Assembly (NCBI RefSeq): GCF_016862575.1
Contig: NZ_BONF01000008.1
Location: 124,001 to 188,000, forward strand
Source of the DNA: Catellatospora bangladeshensis
Lineage (GTDB): Bacteria > Actinomycetota > Actinomycetes > Mycobacteriales > Micromonosporaceae
Direction: 5' to 3'
DNA length: 64,000 bases
Below are positions 34,043 to 43,500 of the stretch, piece after piece; the first letter of the stretch is position 1; the number at the start of each line of letters is the position of its first letter. Below the pieces are notes generated by a model. It was not told the DNA's origin, ran no database searches, and saw nothing but the letters and a program-made list of their open reading frames with translations. A program made the position numbers and the translations under genes.

Positions 34043-34858
34043 TCAGCGGCCGACGGCGGCGAGGTAGTCGCGGGAGGCGGCGTAGGCCTCGCTCACGCGG
34101 CGGCCCACGGCGGCGGCGTCGCGGTAGGCCCACGGGCTCTCGTCGGCGCCCGCGCCGCCGGGCAGGACGTGCACGCGCACGCCCTCGGGCACGGCGGCCA
34201 GCTCGCGGGTGAAGCGGACCCGGCGGGCGATCTCCATGGCGACGTTGGTCGCCTCCCACGGGCGCTGCGGCGGCTGCAGCGGACGCTCCAGGCGGCCCAC
34301 CTGCAGCAGGAACACCTCGTCGGCGCCCAGCTCGATGGCCCGCGTGATCGGGTATGCCACCAGCCCGCCGTCGAGGTAGTGCTCGCCGCCCAGTTCCACC
34401 GGGGGCAGCAGGCCGGGCAGGGCCGCCGCGGCCAGCACCGCGTCCAGGACGCGGCCCTCGCTGAACCAGTGCGCCTCGGCGCGCTCGACGTTCGCGGCGC
34501 ACAGGTGCAGCGGCACGGCCATGTCGGCGAAGGTGATCCCGGACCGCATCGACCGCTCCAGCACCCGCTGCAGCGGGGCGGGCGAGTGCAGGTGGGTGCG
34601 GGTGGCCAGGCGGCGCAGCTGGCGCGGCACCGAGTCGCCGTACACCTCGTTCATCTCGGGGGTGGCCCACAGGCGCACCAGCTTGTCGGTGACCTCGGGC
34701 TCGGGGTGCGCGGCGAGCAGCGCGGCGTTGACCGCGCCGATGGACACGCCCGTCACCAGGTCGGGGCGGATGCCGGCCCGGAACAGCGCGCGCAGCATGC
34801 CGACCTCGACGGCGCCGAGCACGCCGCCGCCGCCGAACACGAACGCGGTGGATCCCAC
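34043..34858 (-). CDS. Patatin-like phospholipase
   Basis: A 271-residue cytoplasmic lipid acyl hydrolase. GGGGVLGAVEVGML (9-22) forms the oxyanion loop, S39 in GVSIGAV is the nucleophile and D163 in YLDGGL completes the Ser-Asp dyad. No signal peptide is present. The GTG start lacks a ribosome site; CATGAT six bases upstream suggests a leaderless mRNA. Substrate is probably a membrane phospholipid or acylglycerol, but the sequence does not say which. Confidence 0.88.
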   Translation of the reverse strand: MGSTAFVFGGGGVLGAVEVGMLRALFRAGIRPDLVTGVSIGAVNAALLAAHPEPEVTDKLVRLWATPEMNEVYGDSVPRQLRRLATRTHLHSPAPLQRVLERSMRSGITFADMAVPLHLCAANVERAEAHWFSEGRVLDAVLAAAALPGLLPPVELGGEHYLDGGLVAYPITRAIELGADEVFLLQVGRLERPLQPPQRPWEATNVAMEIARRVRFTRELAAVPEGVRVHVLPGGAGADESPWAYRDAAAVGRRVSEAYAASRDYLAAVGR

Positions 34859-34864
34859 GCCGCC

Positions 34865-34870
34865 ATCATG
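34865..34870 (-). promoter_or_regulatory. Leaderless -10 box of the patatin gene
   Basis: On the minus strand CATGAT is followed by six bases and the GTG at 34858. Confidence 0.4.
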
Positions 34871-34993
34871 CCGGATGCCGGCCCCGTCTGAGCTGTCAGA
34901 CCTGCTCAGACGATGACCGGCATCACAGTTGGGCGGGATGGAGGGCCGTCCCGGCGCGCCGTTGGAAGGGGGGCGCGCCGGGACGGGCCGGTC

Positions 34994-37597
34994 CTAGACC
35001 GCCAGCCAGAGGGCGCCGACGTTCGGCGGCTCCCAGCCGACCAGCGAGGTGTGGTTCTGACGGCACTGCCAGGTACGGCCGCCGTAGGTGACCCGGACAC
35101 CCGCCGCGTAGTAGGTGTTCGGCGCCCAGGCCGGGTAGGCCCCGGGCGAGGTGGACGGGCTGGCCGACGGCGACGTGCTCGGGCTCGGCGAGGCGCTGGG
35201 CGACACGCTCGGGCTCGGGGACGTGCTGCGGCTGGGCGACGGGGACGCCGACGGGGAGGCGCTGCCGCCCGAGCAGGGGCCGAGGTCGACCCAGACCGAC
35301 GCGACGCCGGGGGTCTCGTTCTGCGTCCACCACTGCGCCCGCCACGACCGGCCGTTGTGCGACACGCGCTGGCCGCCGGTGTACACCTGCGAGGCGACCC
35401 ACGCCGGGTCGGTGCAGGTGGCCGGGGTGCTCGGCGAAGCGCTCGGCGAGGTCGGCGTGCTCGGCGAGGCCGTGCCGGACGGGGTGCCCCCGCCGCGGCC
35501 GCGGTTGACCGACAGGTTGTAGGTCTGGCCGCCGAAGGTGAGCGTGTAGTTGGACGGCGACCCGATCGGGAGCACGTAGTTCAGCGTGATCTCGACGCTC
35601 GCGCCCGGCGCCACCGACAGGTAGCTGGGCACGGTCACCTTCGCGTGGTGGAAGTCGCCCTTCAGGCCGCCCACGTTGTTGCCGGTGTGGCCGGGGGTGA
35701 CGGTCATCGTCCAGCCGGACTGCTGGCTCATCGTGCCCGGCGCCGAGGTGCCGTAGTCGAAGTCCAGGACCGCCCCGCCGGGGATGGTGGTGGTGGAGTT
35801 GTTCGTCAGCTTCAGCTTCGGGTTGATCGGGTAGTTCGAGTCGCCGAGCGCGAACTGGCCGAGCGACACGTCCACGTTCAGCGTCTGGGCGGGCAGCGCG
35901 GTGTTGGACCGGCTGGCGCCGTACGGCGACGCGGTGGCGAACTTCGACGCGATGGTGTTGGTGAGCGTGTTGCCCATCCGGTACTCGCCGGCCGCGGTGT
36001 CGAAGGCGTAGTCGCCGGCCAGCTCCCAGATCATGATGCCGCCGATGCCGCGGTTGACCACGTAGTCGGCCTTGGCCGCGATGGACTGCTCGTCCTCGGT
36101 GGACAGGAACACCTTCTTGGTGGCGTTCCACAGCCACGGCGCGACCAGCGTCGCCGAGTAGTGCCGGGTGTAGGTGCCGGTCAGGTTGTCGTTCGGGTCG
36201 GTGGCCGGGGTCAGCCCGTACGCCGTCCGGTAGGAGCCGGCGATGCCGTTCTCCAGGTTCTTCGCGTGCCACATCGGGTTCGAGCCGGCCGGCTCCTCGT
36301 TGCCCTGCGGGTCGAGGTCGTGCCACAGGTTGTCGATGCCGATCGCGCCGTTGCCGCACGGGCTCTGCGTGCCGATCGGGCAGTTCGCGGTCTTCGCCGC
36401 GGTGCCCCAGAGGCCGTTGGTGCCGCCGGTGACGTCCTTGTGGCCGCGGGTGTAGTACGGCACGCCGATGTTGATCCGGCCGCTCTGCACCGCGCCGCGG
36501 TAGTAGTGGTACGCCCAGTCGGTGTTGAGGTAGCCGATGCCGGAGTAGGCGCTGTAGACGCCGCCCGCGGTCAGCTCGTTGTCGGCGCCGTCGTCGAACA
36601 GCGACGCGTTCGGGCCGACGTACTGGTTCCAGGCGCCGTGCAGGTCGTACGACATGATGTTGATGTAGTCGAGGTACTGCGTGGCCTGGTAGGACTCCAT
36701 GCCGCGCAGCAGCCAGCCGGAGGCCGGGGCGGCGACGGTGACCATGTAGTACTTGCCGTCGCTCGCGGCGGCGGTGTCCAGCTTCTCGCGCAGCGCCTTC
36801 ATCAGCACCTGGTACGACGCGTTCAGGCCGGCCCGGCGCGCGTTGGACTGCTGGAAGTCGAGCGGGTGGCCCGCGTCCTTGTTGGACGTCGGGTACTCGT
36901 AGTCGATGTCCACGCCGTCGAACCCGTACGTGCGCAGGAACGACACGACCGAGTCGGCGAACGTGTTGATGCCCGCCGTGTTGACCGAGCCGTCGGCGTT
37001 GGTGGTCATCCGGTAGAAGCCGCCGGAGTCGATGCGGGCGCCGCTGGCGTCGAAGTACGCGCCGGTCTCCGCCCAGCCGCCGACGCTGACCAGCGTCTTG
37101 ACGTCCGGGTACTGCTTCTTGAACTTGTTGAGCAGGTTGAAGTGGCCCGTGTACGGGAACGCCGGGTCCATCTCCGCGCCGGCCACGCCGGGCCAGGTCA
37201 TGTTCGTCGAGGCGTTGTTCGCCGCCGCCGGATCCCCGATGGAGATCTTGTTAGCACCGTCGACGTGCGCGAACGCGTAGTTGATGTGCGTGATCTTCGT
37301 CCACGGGATCTGGTTCGCGAGATACGCCGGGGCGCCGTTCTTACCGGTCCGCCAGCTCGTGAAGTAGCCGATGATGCGCCGCGGGTGACCGGCGCCCATC
37401 GCCTCGCGGCCGTTGGTGTCGTAGACGTCGCAGTAGGGCACGGCCACGTTCGGCGTCTGATAGAGACCGTCCGGCCGGCACGCGTTGTGGTCCACCACGG
37501 CGCCCCCGGCGGTCCCCGCCACGGCCACGGCCACAGCGGTCCCGACCAGCGCCGTCGCCGTGGCGACGAAGAGATTGAGTAGCGGTTTACGTTGCAC
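34994..37597 (-). CDS. Secreted modular chitinase: GH18, chitin-binding modules
   Basis: An 867-residue exported chitinase. The GTG at 37597 has AGGAGGGTG just upstream, so the longer frame (37630) is rejected. Residues 1-35 are a signal peptide. The GH18 barrel (about 65-510) has RIIGYFTSW, VKTLVSVGGW and DGVDIDYEYP with E234 as acid/base, YDLHGAW and IGGIMIWELAGDY. About 530-680 is a beta-sandwich cellulose/chitin-binding-like module (FALGDSNYPINPKLKLTNN). Two CBM5/12-type modules with aromatic residues (PAWVASQVYTGGQRVSHNG; PAWAPNTYYAAGVRVTYGG) are joined by Ser/Pro linkers rich in SPS repeats. It should degrade fungal or arthropod chitin outside the cell. Confidence 0.93.
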   Translation of the reverse strand: MQRKPLLNLFVATATALVGTAVAVAVAGTAGGAVVDHNACRPDGLYQTPNVAVPYCDVYDTNGREAMGAGHPRRIIGYFTSWRTGKNGAPAYLANQIPWTKITHINYAFAHVDGANKISIGDPAAANNASTNMTWPGVAGAEMDPAFPYTGHFNLLNKFKKQYPDVKTLVSVGGWAETGAYFDASGARIDSGGFYRMTTNADGSVNTAGINTFADSVVSFLRTYGFDGVDIDYEYPTSNKDAGHPLDFQQSNARRAGLNASYQVLMKALREKLDTAAASDGKYYMVTVAAPASGWLLRGMESYQATQYLDYINIMSYDLHGAWNQYVGPNASLFDDGADNELTAGGVYSAYSGIGYLNTDWAYHYYRGAVQSGRINIGVPYYTRGHKDVTGGTNGLWGTAAKTANCPIGTQSPCGNGAIGIDNLWHDLDPQGNEEPAGSNPMWHAKNLENGIAGSYRTAYGLTPATDPNDNLTGTYTRHYSATLVAPWLWNATKKVFLSTEDEQSIAAKADYVVNRGIGGIMIWELAGDYAFDTAAGEYRMGNTLTNTIASKFATASPYGASRSNTALPAQTLNVDVSLGQFALGDSNYPINPKLKLTNNSTTTIPGGAVLDFDYGTSAPGTMSQQSGWTMTVTPGHTGNNVGGLKGDFHHAKVTVPSYLSVAPGASVEITLNYVLPIGSPSNYTLTFGGQTYNLSVNRGRGGGTPSGTASPSTPTSPSASPSTPATCTDPAWVASQVYTGGQRVSHNGRSWRAQWWTQNETPGVASVWVDLGPCSGGSASPSASPSPSRSTSPSPSVSPSASPSPSTSPSASPSTSPGAYPAWAPNTYYAAGVRVTYGGRTWQCRQNHTSLVGWEPPNVGALWLAV

Positions 37598-37640
37598 GAT
37601 CACCCTCCTGATGGGCGGCTCAGCAATCACAAGGAAACCG

Positions 37641-37665
37641 TTAGTTAAGTTTGCTAAAAGTTAAT
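37641..37665. promoter_or_regulatory. AT-rich dyad upstream of the chitinase
   Basis: A 25-base stretch with 20 A/T, TTAGTTAAG then TAAAAGTTAAT, lies 44-68 bases upstream of the GTG in a GC-rich region. The half-sites are loosely symmetrical and could bind a repressor of glycoside hydrolase genes. No DasR-type or TGGTC direct repeats are seen. Confidence 0.35.
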
Positions 37666-37833
37666 CCCGTGACCCCGACCACACAAGAGCCGACGCCCCA
37701 TCTTTAACCCACCCTTAAGGTCCCCACCCACGCCCACCCCCTTACGCGCTGATCATGAACTTATGGGCGGGTTCGACGGCGTGTCGCCACCCTGGCGCCG
37801 TGATCGACACTGGGCTGGGTGTGTCCGGTGGGG

Positions 37834-37898
37834 ATGATCGGTGATTCGTGTCGGGAAGTGGGGCTGGGCCGCAGGTTGTGACACGAGACCGCGATCAT
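37834..37898. repeat. 65-bp palindromic element, copy 1
   Basis: Geometry ATGATCG, 5 bases, TCGTGTC, 27 bases, GACACGA, 5 bases, CGATCAT. Outer and inner arms are inverted repeats. It is the most diverged copy, with a looser centre. Confidence 0.7.
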
Positions 37899-37937
37899 GC
37901 GGCAGGATCCGCGCGGCGGGAGGCCGAGCGGTCGGCC

Positions 37938-38002
37938 ATGATCGCGGGTTCGTGTCGAAACCTATGGTCAGAGCGCAGGTTTCGACACGAAGTGGCGATC
38001 TT
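37938..38002. repeat. 65-bp palindromic element, copy 2
   Basis: Same geometry as copy 1, starting exactly 104 bases later, with longer inner arms (TTCGTGTCGAAACCT pairs with AGGTTTCGACACGAA). The tandem array begins three bases after it. Confidence 0.8.
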
Positions 38003-38004
38003 CG

Positions 38005-38074
38005 CAGGACCGGCCCCGACGGCAGGACCAGCCCCGACGGCAGGTCACGCCCGACGGCAGGTCGCGCCTGGCGG
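38005..38074. repeat. Tandem array of 17-18-bp units (x4)
   Basis: Units begin CAGGAC or CAGGTC and end in CGACGG or TGGCGG: 38005-38022, 38023-38040, 38041-38057, 38058-38074. The array lies between copy 2 of the palindrome and the stop of the histidine kinase gene (38103). Confidence 0.75.
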
Positions 38075-38102
38075 TTGGTCGCGGCCGGGGACGGGTGGGA
38101 GG

Positions 38103-39575
38103 TCAGGCCAGCGGGAGGGTGACCCGGAAGGTGGCGCCGCCGCCGGGGGTGGCGCGGTGGCAGACCTCGCCGCCATGGGCCGTGACCAGGGCGGCCACGA
38201 TGGACAGGCCGAGTCCGGAGCCGGCCGCGGGCGAGCGCTCGTGGTCGCGCGCCCGCGCCGGGTCCGCCCGGTAGAAGCGCTCGAACACCCGCTCGGCGTG
38301 CTCCGGTGCGAGGCCCGGACCCCGGTCGACGACCTCCAGCAGCGCCCGGTCGCCCTCGACGCCGACCCGGACCGTGACCGGCGTCCCGGCGGGCGTATGC
38401 GTGAGCGCGTTGCCGACCAGGTTGGTGACGACCTGCCGGAGCCGGTCCTCGTCGCCGCAGACCACGGGCGGCTCGCCGTCGAGCAGCTCCAGCCGCAGCG
38501 GCCGCTCCAGGTCGCGCAGCTGCGCCGCCTCGATCGCGTCGGCGGCCAGCGGCACCAGGTCGACGGGCTCGCTGCGCAGCGGGCGCTGCTCGTCGAGCCG
38601 GGCGAGCAGCAGCAGGTCCTCGACGAGCAGCCCCATCCGGGTCGCCTCGGTCTCGATCCGGGCGAGCAGCGCGGACACCTCGGCGGGGTCGGTGACGACG
38701 CCCTGCCGGTGCAGCTCGGCGAGGCCGCGGATGCCGGCCAGCGGGGTGCGCAGCTCGTGCGAGGCGTCGGCGACGAAGCGGCGCAGCCGCGCCTCGGACT
38801 CCGTACGCTCGGCGAACGACCCCTCGATCTGGGTGAGCATGGTGTTGAGGGTGCGCGACAACCGCCCCATCTCGGTGCGCGCGCCGGCCTGCTCGGGCAC
38901 CCGGCGGGACAGGTCGCCCCCGGCGATGATCTTCTCGGCGGTCTGCTCGACCTCGGTGAGCGGGCGCAGGCTCATCCGGATCACCCAGACGCCGAGCGCG
39001 GTGGCCAGGCCCAGCACGGCCAGGGTCACCGCGATCTCGATCGCGCCGAGCCGGCCCATGGTCTTGGCGACGCCGGTCAGGTCGTACGCGATGACGACGC
39101 TGCCCTTGCCGCTCTCCCGCTCGCCGACGAGCACCTGGTAGCCGGGGTGCCGGTGGTAGGACTCGTCGTTGGGCACGAAGAACGGGGTGCCCGCACGCTC
39201 GCGCACCGAGGCGATGTCGAGCGCGGGCAGGGCTGGCTGGCCGCGCTGCTCGTCGCCTCCTGCGTAACGGACCTGCTGCCTGCCGTTCTCGTCGAGGAAC
39301 TCCAGCACGTACGCGTCGAAGTAGGTCTTGCCCTTGCGCTTGGACTGCGACAGCAGCTCGGCCTCGGCGTCGGTGACGTCGGCGGGCTCCAGCTTGACCA
39401 GCTGCTGCATGGTCAGGTGCAGCTGCTCGTCGATGCGCTCGACGAGGTACATGCGCAGCAGCGCGACGCTGGCCATGTCGGCGACCACGAACCCGGCGCA
39501 GACCAGCGCCAGTACGCCCGCGAGCAGCCGCGCCTGCAGTGACCAGCGCTTCGGCCCGCGCACCAGGCGCCTCAC
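38103..39575 (-). CDS. Sensor histidine kinase beside the RND permease
   Basis: A 490-residue membrane kinase. TM1 (LLAGVLALVCAGFVVADMASVALL) and TM2 (IEIAVTLAVLGLATALGVWVI) enclose a ~130-residue external sensor. A HAMP domain (LRPLTEVEQTAEKIIAGGDLSRRV), a dimerisation domain with H273 in ASHELRTPLAG, and HATPase_c (NLVGNALTHTP, DRGPGLAPEHAERVFERFYRAD, GSGLGLSIVAALVTAHGG) follow. GTG 39575 overlaps the regulator stop by GTGA. External loop residues such as TYFDAYVLEFLDENGRQQV do not reveal the signal. Closely similar to the kinase at 48470-50065. Confidence 0.92.
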   Translation of the reverse strand: MRRLVRGPKRWSLQARLLAGVLALVCAGFVVADMASVALLRMYLVERIDEQLHLTMQQLVKLEPADVTDAEAELLSQSKRKGKTYFDAYVLEFLDENGRQQVRYAGGDEQRGQPALPALDIASVRERAGTPFFVPNDESYHRHPGYQVLVGERESGKGSVVIAYDLTGVAKTMGRLGAIEIAVTLAVLGLATALGVWVIRMSLRPLTEVEQTAEKIIAGGDLSRRVPEQAGARTEMGRLSRTLNTMLTQIEGSFAERTESEARLRRFVADASHELRTPLAGIRGLAELHRQGVVTDPAEVSALLARIETEATRMGLLVEDLLLLARLDEQRPLRSEPVDLVPLAADAIEAAQLRDLERPLRLELLDGEPPVVCGDEDRLRQVVTNLVGNALTHTPAGTPVTVRVGVEGDRALLEVVDRGPGLAPEHAERVFERFYRADPARARDHERSPAAGSGLGLSIVAALVTAHGGEVCHRATPGGGATFRVTLPLA

Positions 39576-40285
39576 GACCGGGGCAGCCGCAGCGAGTATC
39601 CGAACCCGCGCAGCGTGTGGATGAGGGGCGGGTCGACGATGTCGACCTTGCGGCGCAGCAGGGAGATGTAGGACTCGACGATGCGGGCGTCGCCGCCGAA
39701 GTCGTAGCGCCAGACGTGGTCGAGGATCTGCGCCTTGGAGACGACCCGGTCGGCGTTGACCATCAGGTAGTGCAGCAGCTTGAACTCGGTCGGGCTGAGC
39801 CGCACCAGCTTGCCGCCGCGGCGCACGTCGTGGGTCTCCTCGTCGAGTTCGAGGTCGGCGAAGCGCAGTGTGGAGTCGTCTGCGGGCGCGGCCGCCCCGG
39901 CGTAGGTGCGCCGCAGCACGGCCCGGATCCGGGCGACGACCTCCTCCAGGCTGAACGGCTTGGTGACGTAGTCGTCGCCGCCGACGGTCAGTCCGGTGAT
40001 CTTGTCCTGGACGCCGTCGCGGGCGGTCAGGAACAGCACCGGCACGTGCGCGCCGTTCGCGCGCAGCCGACGGACCACCTCGAAGCCGTCGCAGTCGGGC
40101 AGCATCACGTCGAGCACCAGCAGCTCGGGCTTGAACTCGGCGGCCACGGCCAGCGCCTCGGCGCCGGTGGCGGCGGTGCGCACCTCGAAGCCGACGAAAC
40201 GCAGGCTGGCCGACAGCAGCGAGACGATGGTGGGCTCGTCGTCGACCACGAGCAGCCGCCGCTGCTCGCCCTTCTCCGGCTTCAT
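39572..40285 (-). CDS. OmpR/PhoB-type response regulator
   Basis: A 237-residue regulator. The receiver has acidic pocket DD15-16, phospho-acceptor D59 (LVLDVMLPD) and FLTARD, GGDDYVTKPFSLEEVVARI. The C-terminal winged helix has LVRLSPTEFKLLHYLMVNADRVVSKAQILDHVW and the recognition region ARIVESYISLLRRKVD. ATG 40285 follows GGGAGAG. It is divergent from the RND permease gene at 40595, an obvious candidate target. Confidence 0.92.
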   Translation of the reverse strand: MKPEKGEQRRLLVVDDEPTIVSLLSASLRFVGFEVRTAATGAEALAVAAEFKPELLVLDVMLPDCDGFEVVRRLRANGAHVPVLFLTARDGVQDKITGLTVGGDDYVTKPFSLEEVVARIRAVLRRTYAGAAAPADDSTLRFADLELDEETHDVRRGGKLVRLSPTEFKLLHYLMVNADRVVSKAQILDHVWRYDFGGDARIVESYISLLRRKVDIVDPPLIHTLRGFGYSLRLPRS

Positions 40286-40594
40286 CGCCCGCTCTCCCAT
40301 CGTCGAGTGCGGCAAGTGTGCCCGAGCCGTCCCGCATGCGCCCTGCAGGAAACCCGAATAAATGCTGAAAGTCATACGCGTCACGCCCGTTTTGAACCGG
40401 TTCGCCGGGCGGCGCTGCGTATCGTGGAGCCTCGTATCCCCCTGTCACCCCCGACAACTCCATGGAGCCCGGACCTGCGAGCGGCTTTCGGCCTGCTTTC
40501 AGCTTCAGTTCACAGTTCCTGCGCGTTGGCCTGGTTGACTGCGGCGGTCGTCCTTTCCCCCATACCGCTCGACCGTGAAGCTCCTGGAGTCGTC
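40286..40594. promoter_or_regulatory. 309-base divergent control region, regulator/RND permease
   Basis: There is no gene in this gap. CTTTC at 40496-40500, CTTC and AGTTC follow at roughly 11-base steps (40485-40518), including TTTCAGCT and GTTCACAG separated by three bases, a layout used by OmpR-family regulators. TTGACT near 40533 is a possible -35 for the permease gene. Confidence 0.4.
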
Positions 40595-43500
40595 ATGTCA
40601 TTTCTGGCCAGGCTGAGCCTCGCCAACCGCGGGCTCGTCGCGCTGATAACCGTGGCGATCCTCGGCGCGGGCGCCTTCGTGCTGCCGCAGCTGCGCCAGC
40701 AGATGTTCCCGGACCTGCAGTTCCCCAGCGTCTCCGTGATCGCCGCCTACCCGGGCGCCACGCCGGAGATCGTGGAGCAGCAGGTGGCCGTGCCGATCGA
40801 GCAGGCGGTCGCCGGCGTCGACGGGGTGACCATGGTGACCTCCGCCTCGCGCAACGGCTCCGCCACGGTCTGGGTCAACTTCGACTACGGGGTGGACGTC
40901 GAGCAGGTCGAGGCCGACATCCAGCAAGCCCTGGCCCGCATCGACAGCCGCCTGCCCCAGAACGTGGACCCCACGGTCTTCGCGGGCACCACCGACGACA
41001 TCCCGGTCATCCAGCTCGCCGTCAGCGGCGCCGGGGGCGACGACCAGGAGCTGGCCCGCCGCGTGCGGGCGTCGGTCCTGCCGGCCCTGAACAACATCGA
41101 GGGGGTACGCGAGGCGACCCTCTCCGGCGACCGCACCCCGCAGGTCACCATCGACCTGAACCCGGCGAAGCTGGCCGCGGCCGGGCTGACCGCGCAGGCG
41201 GTCACCGGCGCGCTGACCGCCAACGGCATCAGCATGCCCGGCGGCGTCATCGCCGACGGCGGCATGACCTACTCGGTCGCCGTGGGCAGCCGCTTCACCA
41301 CCGTCGAGCAGATCGGCGACCTCTACCTCAAGCCGGCCGGCAAGCCCGCCGCGGGCGCCAAGCCCGCCGCGCTGCCGCAGCTCAAGGACGTCGCGACGGT
41401 CACCTCCGCGCCCGCCGAGGCGACCACGCTGACGCGTACCAACGGCAAGCCCAGCCTGGGCGTCGGCGTCACCGCGCTGCCCGGCGCGAACGCGGTGGAG
41501 ATCTCCCACGCGGTCAACGACAAGCTGCCCGAGCTCAAGGAGCAGCTCGGCTCCGGCGGCGACCTGCAGGTCATCTTCGACCAGGCGCCCGAGGTGGAGC
41601 GCTCGGTCGACAGCCTCACCACCGAGGGCGCGCTGGGCCTGGCCTTCGCCGTGCTGGTGATCCTGGTCTTCCTGCTGTCGGTCCGCTCGACCCTGGTGAC
41701 CGCCGTGTCGATCCCGGTCTCCGTGGTCATCGCGCTGATCGCGCTGTGGGCGGGCGACTACTCGCTCAACCTGCTCACCCTGGGCGGCCTGACCATCGCC
41801 ATCGGCCGGGTGGTCGACGACTCGATCGTGGTGCTGGAGAACATCAAGCGCCACCTGGAGTACGGCGAGCCCAAGAAGCAGGCCATCCTGACCGCCGTCA
41901 AGGAGGTCTCCGGCGCGGTCACCGCCTCGACGCTGACCACGGTCGCGGTGTTCCTGCCCGTCGCGCTGGTCGGCGGCATGGTCGGCCAGCTGTTCGGGCC
42001 GTTCGGCCTGACCGTGACCGCGGCGCTGCTGGCCTCGCTGCTGGTGTCGCTGACCATCGTGCCGGTGCTGGCGTACTGGTTCCTCAAGGCGCCGCAGGGC
42101 ACCGCCGAGGAGCTGGAGTCGATCCGGGTCCAGGCCGAGGCCAAGGAGCTGCGCAACCCGCTGCAGCGGGTGTACGTCCCCGTGCTGCGCTGGTCGCTGG
42201 GCCACCGCGCGATCACGCTGCTGCTGGCCTTCGGCGTGATCGCCGGCACCGGCTACCTGGCCACCCGCATCGAGACCAGCTTCATCGAGAGCTCCGGAAA
42301 CTCGTTCGCGATCACCCAGACCATGCCCACCGGCACCTCGCTGGCCGCGACCGACGAGGCCGCCAAGCGGGTCGAGAAGATCCTCGACGAGACCGACGGC
42401 GTGAAGTCCTACCAGGTGACCGTCGGTGGCGGCGGCGGCCTGTTCGGCGGTGGCGGCGGCGCCAACACCACCCAGGCCCGCTTCCAGGTGACCTCGGAGA
42501 GCGAGACCGACCAGCAGGCGCTGACCGATTCGCTCCGCGACAAGATCGACGCCCTGGACGACAGCCAGGTCGGCGAGGTCGTGGTCGGCGCGGTGCAGGG
42601 CGGCTTCGGCGGCAGCGGGCTGGAGGTCGCGGTCGAGGCCGGCGACGAGGACACCCTGCGCGCCGCCGCCGAGCAGATCCGCGCGGCCGTGTCCGAGCTG
42701 GAGGGCGTCACCGAGGTCGACAGCGACCTGGCCGCCAGCACCCCGCAGGTGCAGGTCGCGCTGGACCGTCCCGCCGCCGCGCGGGCCGGGCTGTCCGACG
42801 CCGCGCTGGGCCAGCTGGTCGGCAACGCGTTCCGGGGCACCACGCTCACCCGCGTCGTCATCAACGGCATCGAGCAGCCGGTGGTGCTGCGCACCGGGGC
42901 GGCCCCGGCCGACCTCGCCGCGCTGCGCGCCCTGCCGATCGGTCCCGGCGTCACCCTGGACGACGTCGCCGACGTCACCACGGTGGCCGGCCCGGCGCAG
43001 ATCAACCGCGTGGACCAGGTCCGCACGGCCAAGGTCACCGGCACCCCGAGCCAGGAGGCGCTGGGCACCATCAACGCCAAGCTGGACGCGAAGCTGAAGA
43101 GCCTGGACCTGCCCGAGGGCGCGTCGTACTCCATCGGCGGCGTCACCGAGGCCCAGCAGGACGCCTTCGGCGACCTGGGGCTGGCCATGCTGGTCGCCAT
43201 CGCGCTGGTGTTCATCATCATGATCGCCACGTTCCGCGGGCTGGTGCAGCCGCTGATCCTGCTCATCTCGGTGCCGTTCGCGGCCACCGGTGCGCTGGGC
43301 CTGCTGGCGATCACCGGGCAGCCGCTCGGCCTGGCCGCCATGATCGGTCTGCTGATGCTGGTCGGCATCGTGGTCACCAACGCGATCGTGCTGCTCGACC
43401 TGATCAACCAGTACCGCGAGGACGGCTACGGCGTCCGCGAGGCGATCATCGAGGGCGGCCGGCGCCGGCTGCGCCCGATCCTGATGACGGCCGTGGCGAC

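Larger units (their letters stand above)
37598..38102. other. 505-base intergenic region with palindromic and tandem repeats
   Basis: It contains the chitinase promoter (37598-37700), two 65-bp palindromic elements and a 17-18-bp tandem array described separately. I see no credible gene; open frames across it follow the repeats. Confidence 0.6.

Noticed and set aside
37598-37720. DasR (ACTGGTCTAGACCAGT-like) site before the chitinase
   Set aside because: No such sequence is present in the promoter; only an AT-rich dyad is seen.
38103-40463. 786-residue open frame apparently fusing regulator and kinase
   Set aside because: The N-terminal part is an out-of-frame reading of the regulator. The real kinase starts at GTG 39575, overlapping the regulator stop.
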